A stretch of DNA of 64,000 nucleotides, from the NCBI RefSeq assembly GCF_902500225.1, contig NZ_LR722651.1, forward strand, positions 124,001 to 188,000. Reading direction: 5' to 3'. A program made the translations under genes and the position numbers. Positions 16,883 to 26,456 of the stretch are shown one piece after another (within the stretch, counting starts at the first letter, position 1; every line of letters begins with the position of its first letter). Source of the DNA: Buttiauxella massiliensis. Lineage in GTDB: Bacteria > Pseudomonadota > Gammaproteobacteria > Enterobacterales > Enterobacteriaceae. The notes under the pieces are model-generated. The model was not told where the DNA came from. It did no database searches and was given only the letters and a program-made list of their open reading frames with translations.

Positions 16883-17200
16883 TTATGTCGTCGAAAGGTG
16901 TAAGAATTGACCACTTTCGTCGAATGAGCAGGTAAACCCTTCTCGGCGAACAGTGCTGCCTTGAATCTCATAACTACCCTGATACTGCTTAAAATCGACA
17001 ACGCTAATCTGTTGCTCGCGGGTGTTATAACGATATGCAGCTTCCTGCCGACAGGTTTCAATCATCGCATCACCTTCAACAATAGGGTGTTGTGCGACTT
17101 GCGCGTATTGCGGTTGTTGCTCTGGTGTACTGCAAGCGCTCAATAACAGAACGCAAAAAACGAGAGCCCAGCGGCTATTTTTTATTTTTGGCATCATCAT
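16883..17200 (-). CDS. ysaB: YsaB-like small lipoprotein
   Basis: 105-residue predicted lipoprotein with lipobox L-L-S-A-C, lipid-accepting cysteine at residue 23. Position between glyQ and wecH is that of E. coli ysaB (about 99 residues, unknown function), and the mature part has the same layout: a Q/P-rich linker (P-E-Q-Q-P-Q-Y-A-Q) then a compact domain with two cysteines (T-C-R-Q and F-T-C-S). Three ATGs in a row (17200, 17197, 17194) make the exact start uncertain, and no strong ribosome binding site is seen. Confidence 0.75.
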   Translation of the reverse strand: MMMPKIKNSRWALVFCVLLLSACSTPEQQPQYAQVAQHPIVEGDAMIETCRQEAAYRYNTREQQISVVDFKQYQGSYEIQGSTVRREGFTCSFDESGQFLHLSTT

Positions 17201-17337
17201 TAGTTATCTGTAAGTTAAAATCTTTTCTGTTATTCAATAATTAACAGGTATTGAGCATTCTGCAAACCCGCATGACACCTTACAAGGGTGTTTACGCAAA
17301 CTCAGATTAATACCCGCTTAAAACACCAGAGGAACGA

Positions 17338-18333
17338 ATGCAGCAGAAAATTAACTGGATTGATAATTTACGCGGGATTGCGTGCCTTATGGTGGTCATG
17401 ATCCACACCACAACCTGGTACATCACTAACGCAAATATTGTCACGCCATTTAGTTGGGATTTGTCGAACGTACTCAATTCGGCTTCTCGCGTCAGCGTTC
17501 CACTGTTCTTCATGATTTCAGGTTATCTGTTTTTTGGTGAGCGCAGCGCACAACAACGCCACTTTTTGCGCATCGTCACATGCTTACTGTTTTACAGCGT
17601 GATTGCGCTTATCTACATCAAACTCTTCACGCCAATTAACGCCGGGCTTTCCCTGCGCTACATCCTGCAAAAACCGGTGTTTTATCACTTATGGTTTTTC
17701 TTTGCGATCATGGTGATTTACCTGCTTTCGCCGTTGATTCAAGTGAAGAAAGTCAACGCGACGGTGATCCTCGGGCTGATGGTTTTGCTGGGCGTAATCG
17801 CCAACCCGAATACCGTGCCGCAGACGCTGGGCGGGGTGAAATGGCTGCCGATTAATTTATATATTCGCGGCGACACGTTTTATTACGTGCTGTATGGCTT
17901 ACTGGGCCGAGCAATTGGCATGCTGGAAACGGATAAGCGCTGGATTAGCGGGCTGGCAGCAGGCTTGTTTGCGCTGTGTATCTTTTCAATTTCTACCGGT
18001 ACCCGCCACCAGTTAGAAGTGAACGGTAATTTTGCCGATACTTTCTATGTTTATTGCGGGCCTCTGGTGTTTATCGCGGCGATTAGTTTATTGGTCGTGG
18101 TAAAAAACTGCCTTAATAACAGTCCATTGCCGGGTTTGGCTTTAATTTCTCAGCATTCGCTAGGGATTTACGGCTTCCATGCGTTAATTATTCACTTCTT
18201 GCGCACTCACGGTTACCAGCTAACCAGCTCGCCGGTCCTCGATATTTTGTGGATTTTCGGCGCAACACTCGCTGGAAGTTTGCTGCTGTCCATGGGATTA
18301 CAGCGGCTGGATACGCGAAAATGGGTGAGCTAA
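17338..18333 (+). CDS. wecH: WecH O-acetyltransferase
   Basis: 331-residue membrane acyltransferase of the acyltransferase-3 family, same length as E. coli WecH (YiaH) and closely similar from the N-terminal [16 protein letters not shown] on. WecH O-acetylates GlcNAc residues of enterobacterial common antigen. About ten hydrophobic segments; the conserved early histidine and arginine (L-R-G, I-H-T) are present. The ATG follows AGAGGAACG. A WecA paralogue is encoded at 46.4 kb, but no other wec genes are in the window. Confidence 0.92.
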   Translation: MQQKINWIDNLRGIACLMVVMIHTTTWYITNANIVTPFSWDLSNVLNSASRVSVPLFFMISGYLFFGERSAQQRHFLRIVTCLLFYSVIALIYIKLFTPINAGLSLRYILQKPVFYHLWFFFAIMVIYLLSPLIQVKKVNATVILGLMVLLGVIANPNTVPQTLGGVKWLPINLYIRGDTFYYVLYGLLGRAIGMLETDKRWISGLAAGLFALCIFSISTGTRHQLEVNGNFADTFYVYCGPLVFIAAISLLVVVKNCLNNSPLPGLALISQHSLGIYGFHALIIHFLRTHGYQLTSSPVLDILWIFGATLAGSLLLSMGLQRLDTRKWVS

Positions 18334-19247
18334 GCATTCCTGGCACGGGCACGGTGCAACTGGCGGGGCGAAGAAAAACCAGCAGCTATGGCCGCCTGCT
18401 CCATGCGTTGCCCTTGCAATAAGCGCTGTTCGGCGACTGCCAGGCGCAACTGCTCGAGATAATCCCGCACTGAAATCCCCAAATGCTGTTGAAAAAGCCG
18501 TGATAAATGGCGTGAGCTAACGTGAACTTTGTCGGCAATTTCCTGCACATCCCACGCCGATTCCGGTGCGGCTGACAACAAATCCTGCGCTCGATGCACG
18601 GCCGGGTGGATATGGTTGCGATAACGCAGCCAGGGCGATAATTGCGGGTCATCACCCGAACGGCGAAACCACACCACCATTTCACGCGCCACGTCGAGTG
18701 CGGCTTTCGGGCCGCAATAGCGGTTAATCAGATGCAGCGAGAGATCAATCCCGGAGGTAATTCCGGCGCTGGTCCAGATGCCCCGGTCTTCGACAAAAAT
18801 GCGGTTTTCTTTTACCTGCGCGGTGGGCGCTGCTGCGCGCAATCTTGCCAGCACATCGTGGTGGGTGGTGCATTGCACGCCATTTATCAGCCCCGCTTTC
18901 GCAGCCAGCAGCGAGCCGGAACAGACGCACATTAAATTGAGTTGCTGGCTATGAATTTGCGGTTGTAGGCGCGTCAGCCAACGGCGCACCGCTTCAGCCT
19001 GTGGCGTATCAAAATAGCGATTTGAATCGCAAACGCCCGGCAACACTAGCAAACTGCCTGCCGGGAAACTTTCCGGCAGCGGTTCGATACCCGAAAAATT
19101 GAGTCCAATGGAGGTAGAAACTTGTGGGTCCGGGCCGATGAAATGCAGATGAAACGCGTCGCCTGCCAACACCAGCGTTTCCGCAGGGCCGGTTAAGTCG
19201 AGTGACAAAACACCAGGCAATACAACGAACCAGACCCCAATACTCAC
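18330..19247 (-). CDS. GlxA-type transcriptional regulator (DJ-1/PfpI domain + AraC HTH)
   Basis: 305 residues. N-terminal DJ-1/PfpI-like amidase fold (about 1-170) with the nucleophile-elbow region [12 protein letters not shown]-terminal AraC helix-turn-helix pair (about 215-305; [15 protein letters not shown], then [13 protein letters not shown]). The start is GTG at 19247, in the GTGA overlap with the upstream hydrolase stop, with a GGAG site upstream. Translational coupling implies it regulates, or works with, that hydrolase. Target and effector unknown. Confidence 0.85.
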   Translation of the reverse strand: MSIGVWFVVLPGVLSLDLTGPAETLVLAGDAFHLHFIGPDPQVSTSIGLNFSGIEPLPESFPAGSLLVLPGVCDSNRYFDTPQAEAVRRWLTRLQPQIHSQQLNLMCVCSGSLLAAKAGLINGVQCTTHHDVLARLRAAAPTAQVKENRIFVEDRGIWTSAGITSGIDLSLHLINRYCGPKAALDVAREMVVWFRRSGDDPQLSPWLRYRNHIHPAVHRAQDLLSAAPESAWDVQEIADKVHVSSRHLSRLFQQHLGISVRDYLEQLRLAVAEQRLLQGQRMEQAAIAAGFSSPRQLHRARARNA

Positions 19248-19786
19248 GATAAAGACTCCAGGCACTCGGCAACGGTTTGAATTTGCGCAAAACGCCCTGC
19301 CAGCACGGTTTCCGTGCGATGGCGCAGAGTTTGCGTATCCAGCGTAATCCCTTTCCAGCTCATCGGGAAGGTGAGCATCGCTTCGCTAACAAATGAAACG
19401 CGATAACCCAAATCAGACGCCACCCGCGTGGTGGTTTCGCAACATTGTTCGGTACGAATACCGCAGATAATCAGGTGGTTAATGTCACGTTGGCGCAGCC
19501 AAAGATCGAGGCCAGTATCGGTAAATGCGTTGTGCACGTGTTTCTGGAACGCCACATCGGCATGATGTTGCAAGAAAGGCATCGCTTTTACATAGCCGGA
19601 AGCCAGTGAGAACGGGCCTTCGTCGTCAACATGGAAGATATCCACCACCGGTATTTTCAAATCCTGACAGCCTGAAATTAACTGTGAAATGGCTTGCTGG
19701 AATGCCGGAAAGTCATCTTCTTGCCAGTAGTCACGATGGAAAAATGATTGCTGCGTGTCGATATTAATCAGAGCGGAACGGGACAT
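19244..19786 (-). CDS. isochorismatase-family cysteine hydrolase
   Basis: 180-residue hydrolase of the isochorismatase/nicotinamidase superfamily. The candidate catalytic triad is Asp in I-N-I-D-T-Q-Q, Lys in F-Q-K-H, and Cys in T-E-Q-C-C-E-T. The cis-peptide-type stretch C-G-I-R-T-E-Q-C precedes the nucleophile. The true start is 19786 with AAGGAG; the longer frame runs through the promoter region. First gene of a two-gene operon with the GlxA-type regulator. The substrate cannot be inferred. Confidence 0.85.
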   Translation of the reverse strand: MSRSALINIDTQQSFFHRDYWQEDDFPAFQQAISQLISGCQDLKIPVVDIFHVDDEGPFSLASGYVKAMPFLQHHADVAFQKHVHNAFTDTGLDLWLRQRDINHLIICGIRTEQCCETTTRVASDLGYRVSFVSEAMLTFPMSWKGITLDTQTLRHRTETVLAGRFAQIQTVAECLESLS

Positions 19787-19962
19787 TTTCGGACTCCTTA
19801 TCACTGGGTGTGAACCCATTGTGACAAGGGTTAGCGTAGTTGCTAATACCAAAAACGGACAGTATGAGGGTGATACAGGACAATCTTTTGCTTACCGTGC
19901 ACACAGCCAGATTCAGCTGCAAAATGTGTTACTCTCCAGCCTGAAACCTTTCGGAGAAAACC

Positions 19963-20982
19963 ATGATCAGCAAGGCAGCGCGCCCAACGATAAGCGACGT
20001 CGCAAGAGCGGCAAAGACCGGTAAAACCAGTGTTTCCCGCTATCTTAACGGCGAGCAAAATGTCCTGTCTGACGACTTACGTTTGCGTATCGAAACCGCC
20101 ATTGCTGAACTCGATTACCGTCCAAGCCAGATGGCTCGCGGCCTGAAACGTGGGCGCACACGCTTAATTGGCCTGATCATCGCCGATATCACCAACCCCT
20201 ACTCTGTCGATGTTCTAAGCGGCATAGAAGCGGCCTGCCGTGAAAAAGGCTTTACGCCGCTGGTCTGTAACACCAATAACGAAGTGGATCAGGAGCTACA
20301 TTACCTGGATTTGCTGCATAGCTATCAGGTGGAAGGCATCGTAGTGAACGCCGTGGGTATGCGCGAAGAAGGGTTAAATCGCCTGCAACAATCCGCGCTA
20401 CCGATGGTGCTGATTGACCGCAAAATCCCTGATTTTGCCTGCGATGTGGTCGGGCTGGATAACACGCAAGCCGCCACCACCGCCACGGAACACCTTGTGG
20501 AACAAGGCTTTGAAGCGATTATGTTTCTCAGCGAACCGCTCGGCACCGTCAACACTCGCCGCGAGCGCCTGAACGCTTTCCACGCCACGCTGAAACGCTA
20601 TCCTGGGATTGTCGCCGAAAACGCCGAAGTGCCGCTGCACGAAGCGGATTTGATGGATAACACGCTGCGCCAGTTCCATTCCACCCATCGAGGTATGCGC
20701 AAAGCGGTGATTTCCGCAAACGGCGCGCTGACGCTTCAAGTCGCCCGTTCTCTGCGCCGCATCGGCCTGCACTGGGGCTCCGATATTGGCCTACTGGGGT
20801 TTGATGAACTCGAATGGGCAGAGCTTGCAGGCGTTGGTATCACCACGCTTAAACAGCCAACCTGGCAGATTGGTTACGCTGCTCTCGAGCAAGTCGTAAA
20901 GCGTATCGAAGGCGGTAATGACACCGTTTATGAGCAGGTCTTTTCTGGCGAATTAATCGTTCGCGGCTCCACCACCCGTTAA
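19963..20982 (+). CDS. ptxS: LacI-family repressor, PtxS-like
   Basis: 339-residue LacI/GalR regulator: N-terminal helix-turn-helix (T-I-S-D-V-A-R-A-A-K-T-G-K-T-S-V-S-R-Y-L-N-G), hinge, and a periplasmic-binding-protein-like effector domain from about residue 68. It precedes kguE/K/T and ghrB, and a 14-bp palindrome matching the PtxS operator class stands before kguE. In Pseudomonas PtxS represses the kgu genes and is released by 2-ketogluconate; the same role is inferred here. The ribosome binding site is GGAG seven bases before the ATG. Divergent from the hydrolase operon. Confidence 0.8.
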   Translation: MISKAARPTISDVARAAKTGKTSVSRYLNGEQNVLSDDLRLRIETAIAELDYRPSQMARGLKRGRTRLIGLIIADITNPYSVDVLSGIEAACREKGFTPLVCNTNNEVDQELHYLDLLHSYQVEGIVVNAVGMREEGLNRLQQSALPMVLIDRKIPDFACDVVGLDNTQAATTATEHLVEQGFEAIMFLSEPLGTVNTRRERLNAFHATLKRYPGIVAENAEVPLHEADLMDNTLRQFHSTHRGMRKAVISANGALTLQVARSLRRIGLHWGSDIGLLGFDELEWAELAGVGITTLKQPTWQIGYAALEQVVKRIEGGNDTVYEQVFSGELIVRGSTTR

Positions 20983-21030
20983 TCAATGTTCGTGATAGCG
21001 ATCATAAATTAGACACTGCTGGCTTTTCTT

Positions 21031-21044
21031 TGGAACCGGTTCCA
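21031..21044. promoter_or_regulatory. PtxS-type operator before kguE
   Basis: Perfect 14-bp palindrome TGGAACCGGTTCCA, two symmetric changes from the Pseudomonas PtxS operator TGAAACCGGTTTCA as I recall it. Central CG typical of LacI-family sites. 49 bases before the kguE ATG. Confidence 0.75.
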
Positions 21045-21092
21045 TCTAGCGTAATAGTTATATTAGTTAGATGAGCCAGACCAGAGAATTTT

Positions 21093-21842
21093 ATGCCGAG
21101 AAAAATTATTGTCGTCACTGCCGCTTACGGGCATGACCGCATCGCAGCACTAGGCGGGCAACACGCCCTGCTGCCAATTATCGCCAATGCCGGAGCTGAC
21201 GGCGTGGAAATCCGTCGCGAATTGTTCAATCACGCGCAACTGGATGTCCTGCCAGAGCTGGCGCAGCAAATTGCCGAACATCAACTAGAAGCCTGTTATT
21301 CCGCGCCGGAACCGCTGTTTGTGGAAGACGGCAAACTCAATCCGCTGATCCCTTCTTTGCTACTTGAAGCCCACCAACTCAACGCAAGCTGGCTGAAACT
21401 TTCACTCGGCCATTTTCGCGGCAGCCAGCAGTTTTCTGTTTTGCAGCAGTGGCTGGCACAAAGCGACGTGGCTTTGGTGGTGGAAAATGACCAAACCAGC
21501 AGCGGCAAACTTGCTCCAATGCAACGCTTCCAGGCCGCCTGCAATGTGCTAAACCTTCCTGTGACGCTCACTTTTGATATGGCCAATTGGCTATGGGTTG
21601 AAGAATCGCCAGAAGCTGCGGCACGCGTACTTGCACCGTCGGTCAGTTATATCCACGTGAAAGCCGCCATTGCGCACCATTATCACTACCGGGCGATTGC
21701 GCTCGATGATGCCGAACCTCGCTGGCTGGAACTGCTTAATAGTCTGCCAGCAGATGCACCACGTGGGATTGAGTTCCCGCTTGAAGGCCGTGATTTGACG
21801 GCTGTAACCCGTCATTACGTCAATTTATTACGCGAGGAGTAA
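21093..21842 (+). CDS. kguE: KguE-like sugar phosphate isomerase/epimerase (TIM barrel)
   Basis: 249-residue xylose-isomerase-like TIM barrel protein. In Pseudomonas kguE is the first gene of the 2-ketogluconate operon and its biochemical step is not settled. Barrel-type metal and substrate positions can be seen in G-V-E-I-R-R-E-L-F, V-V-E-N-D-Q-T, L-T-F-D-M-A-N-W and Y-I-H-V-K. Followed three bases later by kguK. Expression is expected under the palindromic operator 49 bases upstream. Confidence 0.78.
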   Translation: MPRKIIVVTAAYGHDRIAALGGQHALLPIIANAGADGVEIRRELFNHAQLDVLPELAQQIAEHQLEACYSAPEPLFVEDGKLNPLIPSLLLEAHQLNASWLKLSLGHFRGSQQFSVLQQWLAQSDVALVVENDQTSSGKLAPMQRFQAACNVLNLPVTLTFDMANWLWVEESPEAAARVLAPSVSYIHVKAAIAHHYHYRAIALDDAEPRWLELLNSLPADAPRGIEFPLEGRDLTAVTRHYVNLLREE

Positions 21843-21845
21843 GCG

Positions 21846-22784
21846 ATGTCGACCCAACTGGATGTGATCACCATTGGTGAAGCAATGGCGATGTTTGTCG
21901 CAAAGGAAACCGGCGATTTAGCCGCCGCAGAGTCTTTTGTTAAACGGGTCGCGGGCGCAGAACTGAACGTCGCCACCGGGCTTGCGCGCCTTGGGCTGAA
22001 CGTGGGCTGGGTCAGCCGTGTGGGCAATGACTCTTTTGGCCGCTACGTACTACAACAACTGGCAAAAGAGCGGATCAATAGCCACGGCGTGACTACCGAT
22101 GAGCGCTACGCAACAGGCTTCCAGCTTAAATCTAAAGCAGAAAATGGAACCGATCCCATTGTGGAATACTTCCGTAAGGGGTCCGCCGCCAGCCATCTTT
22201 CTGTTGCTAATTTCAACGAAGAGTACTTTTGTTCGGCACGCCATCTGCATTTGAGCGGCGTGGCGGCAGCGCTTTCTGCCAGCTCATTAGAACTGCTCAA
22301 TCACGCAGCGAAAGTGATGAAAGAAAAAGGCAAAACGATTTCGTTCGACCCGAATCTGCGTCCGGTATTGTGGAAAAGCGAAGCGGAAATGGTGAAGCAG
22401 TTGAATAAACTCGCTTTCCAGGCCGACTGGGTTCTGCCGGGCCTGAGCGAAGGCGCAATCCTGACAGGCCACAAAACCCCGGAAGCGATTGCCGATTTCT
22501 ATCTCGACCACGGCGTGAAAACCGTGGTGCTGAAAACCGGTGCTGACGGAGCGTGGTTTAAAACTGCCACTGGCGAGAAAGGCGCAGTAAATGCGGTGAA
22601 GGTCGAGAATGTTGTCGACACCGTTGGTGCTGGCGACGGCTTTGCCGTAGGGGTGATAAGCGCCCTGCTCGAAGGAAAATCCTTACCACAAGCAGTTAGC
22701 CGCGGTAATAAAATCGGCTCACTGGCGATACAAGTCATCGGCGATAGCGAAGGGTTACCCACCCGAGCAGCGCTTGGCGAATAA
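21846..22784 (+). CDS. kguK: 2-ketogluconate kinase (PfkB family)
   Basis: 312-residue PfkB/ribokinase-fold sugar kinase. Signature 1 (G-A-E-L-N-V-A-T-G-L-A-R-L-G) and the catalytic signature 2 (D-T-V-G-A-G-D-G-F-A-V-G-V, with the base Asp in G-A-G-D) are intact. Placement between kguE and kguT makes 2-keto-D-gluconate the likely substrate, giving 2-keto-6-phosphogluconate; 2-keto-3-deoxygluconate (KdgK-type) is the main alternative. GAGG site in the preceding gene's end. Confidence 0.82.
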   Translation: MSTQLDVITIGEAMAMFVAKETGDLAAAESFVKRVAGAELNVATGLARLGLNVGWVSRVGNDSFGRYVLQQLAKERINSHGVTTDERYATGFQLKSKAENGTDPIVEYFRKGSAASHLSVANFNEEYFCSARHLHLSGVAAALSASSLELLNHAAKVMKEKGKTISFDPNLRPVLWKSEAEMVKQLNKLAFQADWVLPGLSEGAILTGHKTPEAIADFYLDHGVKTVVLKTGADGAWFKTATGEKGAVNAVKVENVVDTVGAGDGFAVGVISALLEGKSLPQAVSRGNKIGSLAIQVIGDSEGLPTRAALGE

Positions 22785-22852
22785 ACTAAGATTGCGTCAG
22801 CTGTGCCCTACACTCGGCATGATGCGTCTCTCCTCAACATAGAGGCTTGCCT

Positions 22853-24151
22853 ATGAAAACCCAGTCCCTTTCATCAAAGATAATCGCGCCAAAACGTTGG
22901 TGGTACATCATGCCAATCGTGTTTATCACCTACAGCCTGGCGTACCTTGATCGTGCCAACTTTAGTTTCGCTTCCGCCGCAGGCATTAACGAAGACCTCG
23001 GTATCACTAAAGGTATTTCGTCGCTGCTGGGAGCACTATTCTTCCTCGGTTATTTCTTCTTCCAGATCCCAGGGGCGATGTACGCCGAGCGCCGCAGCGT
23101 ACGCAAACTGATCTTTGTCTGCCTGATTTTATGGGGCGCCTGTGCCTCATTAACCGGGATGGTCAGCAACATTCCAGCGCTGGCGGCGATTCGTTTTATC
23201 CTCGGCGTAGTTGAAGCCGCCGTGATGCCAGCAATGCTGATTTACATCAGCAACTGGTTTACTAAATCTGAACGTTCGCGGGCTAACACCTTCTTAATTC
23301 TTGGTAATCCGGTGACGGTGCTGTGGATGTCTGTCGTTTCTGGCTACCTGATTCAGGCATTCGGCTGGCGCGAAATGTTTATCTTTGAAGGTATTCCGGC
23401 GGTCATCTGGGCATTCGCCTGGTGGGTGTTGGTAAAAGATAAACCGACCCAGGTTGGCTGGTTATCTGATGCTGAAAAAGCGGCGTTGCAGGCGCAACTT
23501 GAGAAAGAACAAGAAGGGATTAAAGCGGTACGTAATTACAGCGAAGCCTTCCGCTCGCGTAATGTTGTGCTGCTTTGCATGCAGTATTTCTGCTGGAGCA
23601 TTGGCGTATATGGCTTCGTGCTGTGGCTGCCGTCAATTATTCGTGGCGCAGGCACCGCGGGTATGGGAATGGTGGAAGTCGGCTGGCTGTCATCGGTTCC
23701 TTATCTGGCGGCGACAATTGCCATGATTGTTGTCTCCTGGGCCTCTGACAAAATGCAAAACCGTAAGCTTTTTGTCTGGCCATTACTGCTTATTGGCGCG
23801 TTTGCATTCCTCGGCTCCTGGTTGGTAGGTGCCGATCACTTCTGGGTTTCCTACACTCTGCTGGTGATTGCTGGTGCTGCAATGTATGCACCTTATGGCC
23901 CATTCTTCGCGATTATTCCGGAAATGCTGCCGCGCAACGTTGCCGGTGGCGCGATGGCATTAATTAATAGCATGGGCGCTCTCGGTTCGTTTGTTGGCTC
24001 CTGGTTTGTTGGTTACCTTAATGGCGCAACCGGCAGCCCGGCCGCCTCCTATGTATTTATGGGGGTAGCATTGCTTGCCTCGGTATGGCTAACTCTGATA
24101 GTGAAACCGGCGATAAACCAACAAGTTCCGGTGAGAGCACACCACGCCTAA
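22853..24151 (+). CDS. kguT: 2-ketogluconate MFS transporter (KguT-like)
   Basis: 432-residue major facilitator of the anion:cation symporter (ACS) family. Typical ACS features: [13 protein letters not shown] in the first span and Y-A-E-R-R-S-V-R-K in the loop after the second. In the context of PtxS, KguE, KguK and GhrB it most likely imports 2-ketogluconate by proton symport. The start was set at ATG 22853 with AGAGG upstream; an in-frame TTG two codons earlier is less likely. A hairpin follows the gene. Confidence 0.83.
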   Translation: MKTQSLSSKIIAPKRWWYIMPIVFITYSLAYLDRANFSFASAAGINEDLGITKGISSLLGALFFLGYFFFQIPGAMYAERRSVRKLIFVCLILWGACASLTGMVSNIPALAAIRFILGVVEAAVMPAMLIYISNWFTKSERSRANTFLILGNPVTVLWMSVVSGYLIQAFGWREMFIFEGIPAVIWAFAWWVLVKDKPTQVGWLSDAEKAALQAQLEKEQEGIKAVRNYSEAFRSRNVVLLCMQYFCWSIGVYGFVLWLPSIIRGAGTAGMGMVEVGWLSSVPYLAATIAMIVVSWASDKMQNRKLFVWPLLLIGAFAFLGSWLVGADHFWVSYTLLVIAGAAMYAPYGPFFAIIPEMLPRNVAGGAMALINSMGALGSFVGSWFVGYLNGATGSPAASYVFMGVALLASVWLTLIVKPAINQQVPVRAHHA

Positions 24152-24160
24152 TTTCAAGTC

Positions 24161-24190
24161 GGGCGGTCGTTATACCGCCCGGCGATTTTT
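24161..24190 (+). terminator. hairpin between kguT and ghrB
   Basis: GGGCGGT (24161-24167) / ACCGCCC (24174-24180) perfect 7-bp stem, then GGCGATTTTT. The T-run starts five bases late, so it may act as a partial terminator that lowers ghrB expression relative to kguEKT. Confidence 0.5.
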
Positions 24191-24212
24191 AAACTGTTCA
24201 ACGGAGAACGCC

Positions 24213-25187
24213 ATGAAGCCGTCCGTCATCCTCTACAAAAAGTTACCTGACGACCTGCTTGCCCGTCTTGAAAGTCACTTTACCGTCACTCAAGTCAGTT
24301 CACTGAGTGCTGAAAATCTCCAAAAAAACGCGGATGTTTTCGCTAATGCGGAAGGGATTTTGGGTTCCAGTGAAACGGTCGGAAAAGAGTTTCTGTCCCA
24401 CACTCCTAAGCTGCGTGCGGCTTCAACGGTGTCCGTGGGCTATGACAATTTTGATGTCGATGCCCTGAATGCGCGTGGAATTGTACTGATGCACACGCCA
24501 ACGGTGCTCACCGAAACCGTTGCGGACACCATGATGACGCTGGTGCTAGCGACGGCTCGCCGCGCGGTGGAAGTGGCTGAACGCGTGAAAGCCGGTGAGT
24601 GGAAAGGCGGTATTGGCGCGGATTGGTTTGGCATCGACGTGCACCATAAAACGCTGGGGATTCTCGGCATGGGCCGCATTGGCCTGGCGCTGGCACAACG
24701 GGCGCATTTCGGCTTCAACATGCCGATTTTGTATAACGCACGTCGCCATCATCAGGAAGCGGAAGAGCGCTTTAACGCCCGTTATTGCGACCTCGACACC
24801 CTGCTGGCCGAATCCGATTTCGTCTGTATTTCCCTGCCGCTGACCGATGAAACGTATCATCTGATTGGTGCGGAACAGCTGGCGAAAATGAAATCTTCAG
24901 CGATTTTGATTAACGCCGGACGCGGGCCAGTGGTCGATGAAAAAGCATTAATTCAGGCACTGAAAGACGGCAAAATTCACGCCGCCGGTCTGGATGTGTT
25001 CGAGCAAGAACCGCTGCCAGTGGACTCGCCACTTCTCAGCCTGCCGAACGTTGTGGCGCTACCGCATATCGGTTCCGCAACGCATGAAACTCGATACAAC
25101 ATGGCGGCTTGCGCGGTGGATAATTTAATTGCGGCGTTGAGTGGCAATGTGAAAGAGAACTGCGTGAACCCGCAGGTATTGAAGTAG
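24213..25187 (+). CDS. ghrB: glyoxylate/2-ketogluconate reductase (KguD role)
   Basis: 324-residue D-2-hydroxyacid dehydrogenase, matching E. coli GhrB (YiaE/TiaE) from M-K-P-S-V-I-L-Y-K to the C-terminal N-C-V-N-P. NAD(P)-binding motif [10 protein letters not shown] near residues 150-159; catalytic Arg in N-A-G-R-G-P-V, Glu in F-E-Q-E-P, His in L-P-H-I-G-S-A. E. coli GhrB reduces glyoxylate, hydroxypyruvate and 2-ketogluconate. As last gene of the kgu set it fills the KguD slot, reducing 2-keto-6-phosphogluconate to 6-phosphogluconate (inference). Confidence 0.92.
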   Translation: MKPSVILYKKLPDDLLARLESHFTVTQVSSLSAENLQKNADVFANAEGILGSSETVGKEFLSHTPKLRAASTVSVGYDNFDVDALNARGIVLMHTPTVLTETVADTMMTLVLATARRAVEVAERVKAGEWKGGIGADWFGIDVHHKTLGILGMGRIGLALAQRAHFGFNMPILYNARRHHQEAEERFNARYCDLDTLLAESDFVCISLPLTDETYHLIGAEQLAKMKSSAILINAGRGPVVDEKALIQALKDGKIHAAGLDVFEQEPLPVDSPLLSLPNVVALPHIGSATHETRYNMAACAVDNLIAALSGNVKENCVNPQVLK

Positions 25188-25195
25188 AAACTAAA

Positions 25196-25230
25196 AAGCC
25201 AGTAGGCAACTGCTGGCTTATCGCCTTTTT
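25196..25230 (+). terminator. terminator after ghrB
   Basis: AAGCCAG (25196-25202) / CTGGCTT (25213-25219), then ATCGCCTTTTT. The 3' arm overlaps the stop codon of the convergent toxin gene. Confidence 0.7.
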
Positions 25231-25520
25231 AACAGCAACCCCGGCATTCGACTCTGATGAATGATACCGATAACGATAATCCCTGCTTCGGCTTTTTGGT
25301 AATAGAGCATATGGCTCATATAGGGAAAGCTCCATACACCAGGAAATAAATCGTCAGATTCATCCATTCCCATCCCCGGCATTTTTGCCAAATGCTGTAG
25401 CGTAACGCGCATACCAACCAGATATTCACGAGTCATAAGATTACCAAATTGCTTCAGTGAAAATCCCTTTAGCCCGCGCAAATCCTCTCGTGCCTCTTCC
25501 GTCAGCTTATATCCAGCCAT
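25218..25520 (-). CDS. ParE/RelE-family toxin
   Basis: 100-residue toxin of the ParE/RelE superfamily: starts with K-L-T-E-E-A-R-E-D-L-R-G-L-K, a central R-V-T-L-Q-H-L-A-K-M-P-G-M-G, then a hydrophobic strand pair (Y-M-S-H-M-L-Y-Y, I-I-V-I-G-I-I-H) and a conserved H-Q-S-R-M-P end. ParE members poison gyrase while RelE members cut mRNA; the C-terminal H-x-S-R-M-P fits ParE better. Its start overlaps the antitoxin stop by one base. The two-gene unit is inserted between ghrB and yibL. Confidence 0.85.
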   Translation of the reverse strand: MAGYKLTEEAREDLRGLKGFSLKQFGNLMTREYLVGMRVTLQHLAKMPGMGMDESDDLFPGVWSFPYMSHMLYYQKAEAGIIVIGIIHQSRMPGLLLKRR

Positions 25521-25774
25521 TAAAGATCCTTCAGTAACTCATCAAACGCATCGTCACCGTCACAGACATTGCCTGTTTCAATCTGAGCAACGGAACGTGC
25601 AAGCTTATCGCGCAGATTCTGCAACTTGAGTTCTTCGATAGCGTTGTAATCGGCAATAGACATCACGACAACAGAAGGTTTGCCATTTTTGGTGATGCTC
25701 ACTGGTTCACGCTGCGCTTTAGCAATCATTTCCCCAAACTGAGTTTTTGCCTGGTTGGCAGTAAAACTGATCAT
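25520..25774 (-). CDS. Phd/YefM-family antitoxin
   Basis: 84-residue antitoxin. N-terminal Phd/YefM DNA-binding domain: F-T-A-N-Q-A-K-T-Q-F-G-E-M-I, E-P-V-S-I-T-K-N-G-K-P-S-V-V-V-M-S-I. The acidic C-terminal tail (D-G-D-D-A-F-D-E-L-L-K-D-L) would wrap the toxin. It is the upstream gene of the pair, so the antitoxin is made first. It is expected to repress its own promoter through the palindrome at 25799-25824. Confidence 0.85.
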   Translation of the reverse strand: MISFTANQAKTQFGEMIAKAQREPVSITKNGKPSVVVMSIADYNAIEELKLQNLRDKLARSVAQIETGNVCDGDDAFDELLKDL

Positions 25775-25798
25775 GCCTCATCCTCATTTCGATTGAAT

Positions 25799-25824
25799 AG
25801 GTATAAATCGTTCGATTTGTATCT
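25799..25824. promoter_or_regulatory. palindromic operator of the parE/phd pair
   Basis: AGGTATAAATCG-TT-CGATTTGTATCT, 12-bp arms with 10 matches, 25 bases before the antitoxin ATG. Likely autoregulatory site for the antitoxin/toxin complex. Confidence 0.6.
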
Positions 25825-25981
25825 ATTTTAAACTACGTAGAGAACAGGAGCGAGTCTTTGTCGCCTGGTATCGGCTAGTTCATACACAAGTGTCAGAGAA
25901 TAGATGCTGTGAGAATTTAATCCAATGGGGAGGGAATAAGTTATGAATAAGCTTCGCAAAACAGGAATTTTAAGCAAAATA

Positions 25982-26015
25982 AAAGGGATGAACCTTAAAG
26001 GATCATCCCTTTTTA
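25982..26015. terminator. bidirectional terminator downstream of yibL
   Basis: AAAGGGATGA (25982-25991) / TCATCCCTTT (26003-26012), perfect 10-bp stem. T-runs follow on both strands (TTTT on plus; CCCTTTTATTTT on minus). Ends the mtlR-yibL side on the minus strand. Confidence 0.8.
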
Positions 26016-26030
26016 AAATCGAGTGTTAAC

Positions 26031-26393
26031 TTAGAAATCGGTATTAGAAAAACCGGTCATTTCTTCGAGGCCCATCTCACGGCCTAACGCCGTCATTGGA
26101 TGCACGATAACCAGGCCGCGTACCGCTTTTTTCAGAGCGCCCATGTTGGCTTGTTCTTTCTTAGTGATGGGACGCTTGTACGGCAACGCCATCAGTTTTT
26201 GTGCTTCTTTGCTCAGCTTCTGGTTACGCACCGCTTGCAGGCGAACGATCTCAATTTCCAGTTTCGCTTTCTCTTTTTCCATCTCAGCGTACTTTTCAGC
26301 ATCGTTGATCAGATGCAGTTCTGGCATCTCGTGACGGATAAGATCGAGGCGATCGCTCAGGCGTTTGATTTCTGCTTTTTCGATTTCTTTCAT
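26031..26393 (-). CDS. yibL: YibL family ribosome-associated protein (DUF2810)
   Basis: 120 residues, same length as E. coli YibL. Strongly charged N-terminal coiled coil (about residues 1-70, rich in K/E with heptad leucines and isoleucines), then the conserved block A-I-T-K-K-E-Q-type (here P-I-T-K-K-E-Q) and [15 protein letters not shown]. coli YibL is reported to associate with ribosomes; the precise role is unknown. Located next to mtlR, as in E. coli, though the yibT gene found between them there is absent. Confidence 0.92.
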   Translation of the reverse strand: MKEIEKAEIKRLSDRLDLIRHEMPELHLINDAEKYAEMEKEKAKLEIEIVRLQAVRNQKLSKEAQKLMALPYKRPITKKEQANMGALKKAVRGLVIVHPMTALGREMGLEEMTGFSNTDF

Positions 26394-26456
26394 TTTTGAT
26401 TAACCGTGAATAAAGTTCATTGTTGGCAAGGATACACCATTCGGCGTGAGAGGGAC

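Noticed and set aside
25943-26029. 28-codon ORF (M-N-K-L-R-K-T-G-I-L...) with a GGGAGGG ribosome binding site
   Set aside because: Its second half is the strong bidirectional terminator at 25982-26012; no family recognised. Kept out of the feature list, though the binding site is good enough that ribosome profiling could overturn this.
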